A stretch of 64,000 nucleotides of DNA from positions 62,001 to 126,000 of the forward strand of contig DASXVX010000009.1 of the NCBI GenBank assembly GCA_036504075.1, read 5' to 3'. The notes beneath the pieces are model-generated. The model was not told where the DNA came from and searched no databases. It saw nothing but the letters and a program-made list of their open reading frames with translations. Both the position numbers and the translations under genes were made by a program. Within the stretch, counting starts at the first letter, position 1. Every line of letters begins with the position of its first letter. Shown piece by piece: positions 63,714 to 64,000 of the stretch. The DNA is from DASXVX01 sp036504075 (GTDB lineage: Bacteria; Bacillota; Sulfobacillia; Symbiobacteriales; Symbiobacteriaceae).

Positions 63714-64000
63714 TTACCCGGCGTATTGCCGCCAAGGGACTTCGGTTTTTGTGGGGATGAACTGGATAGCCAACTTCTCGCAGGTTGGCTTTCCGCGCAC
63801 CGGCTCGCGGGTGACCAGATAGGCTCCGCAAGCGATGCGCTTCAGCCCGCCGACTTGGCTAGGCGCAGCGGTGTCCTCCACGATGATGAAGCCTTCGAAA
63901 TCCCGGTGCTTGGCCGCGTACGCCCGAATGGTCCCTTCGCGTGGTCGCCAGTGGTTTGGGGTGGTCACCGGTATTATCGGAGCACGGCCCACCAGGAAGC
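63714..64000 (-). CDS. Hypothetical protein, possibly cut by window edge
   Basis: Frame open to base 64000; a GTG at 63992 could be the start but no ribosome site fits inside the window. RAYAAKHRDFEGFIIVEDTA, RIACGAYLVTREPVRGKPTC and LAIQFIPTKTEVPW. Unrecognised alpha/beta protein. Confidence 0.5.
   Translation of the reverse strand, partial: FLVGRAPIIPVTTPNHWRPREGTIRAYAAKHRDFEGFIIVEDTAAPSQVGGLKRIACGAYLVTREPVRGKPTCEKLAIQFIPTKTEVPWRQYAG

Noticed and set aside
1..64000. tRNA, rRNA, CRISPR arrays, insertion sequences, integrase
   Set aside because: Scanned by eye for tRNA TPsiC/anticodon arms, spaced direct repeats, transposase and recombinase motifs; nothing convincing. A tRNAscan or HMM search would be decisive.

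Overview
This window reads as one contiguous piece of a tailed-phage genome (siphovirus-type, HK97-fold head, long non-contractile tail), either free or as a prophage. No ribosomal RNA, tRNA, integrase, insertion sequence or CRISPR array was recognised. Base composition is GC-rich. Genes are packed tightly, with ATGA/GTGA/TAATG overlaps, strong AGGAGG-type ribosome sites, many GTG/TTG starts and TTGACA-N17-TATAAT-type promoters. Together with an XhlA-like lysis protein, a DUF6504-like protein and a stalk-domain (copper amine oxidase N-terminal-like) secreted protein, this points to a high-GC Bacillota host; the host is inference.

Layout. (1) 1-11113, plus strand: an early/accessory operon with a methyltransferase cut by the window edge, an HNH nuclease, an MT-A70 adenine methyltransferase, a DUF4406-like protein, a sigma-region-4-like regulator, zinc ribbons and many tiny proteins. 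(2) 11118-14513, minus strand: small unknown genes plus a ribbon-helix-helix (RHH) regulator. Two promoters here have identical geometry and share a repeated TGTGGNGCTACA box. (3) 14587-18643, mixed strands: a zinc-finger protein, a homing-endonuclease-repeat protein, an RHH protein with an internal start, a DinD-type antirepressor and a membrane protein. (4) 18803-24245, plus strand: a pre-packaging region. It holds an orphan, catalytically degenerate terminase-nuclease-like protein, a very long hairpin/terminator, an HNH protein and a duplicated zinc-cluster gene pair. (5) 24350-38079: TerS, TerL, small membrane protein, portal, prohead protease/scaffold, major capsid, free-standing HNH, decoration-like proteins, connector, head closure, HK97-gp10-like, DUF3168-like, tail tube and tail chaperones. 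(6) 38108-38914, minus strand: a secreted moron gene. (7) 39064-49514: tape measure, giant tail-tip protein with lectin-like domains, fibre/baseplate proteins and a Kelch propeller. (8) 49617-55393: subtilisin-like protease, XhlA-like protein, two cysteine-peptidase-like proteins, a PD-(D/E)XK nuclease, holin and a SANT-metallophosphoesterase. (9) 55524-56440, minus strand: two genes under near-consensus promoters that share an AAGCA/TGCTT operator. (10) 56576-57531, plus strand: small genes. (11) 57681 to the window end, minus strand: a dense cassette of small unknown genes, including an ABA-sandwich-like pair and an ASCH-domain protein.

How it fits together. Blocks 4-8 are the late morphogenesis and lysis program. 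Their genes are separated by many intrinsic terminators, which probably set stoichiometry. Blocks 2, 3 and 9 look like regulatory switches. Blocks 1 and 11 are accessory gene reservoirs. The observations I rate highest are the pseudo-nuclease terminase paralogue, the eleven-cysteine helical insert in the prohead protease with a nested scaffold start, the matched operator/promoter pairs, the domain insertion in the head-tail connector, and the hendecad array in the tape measure.
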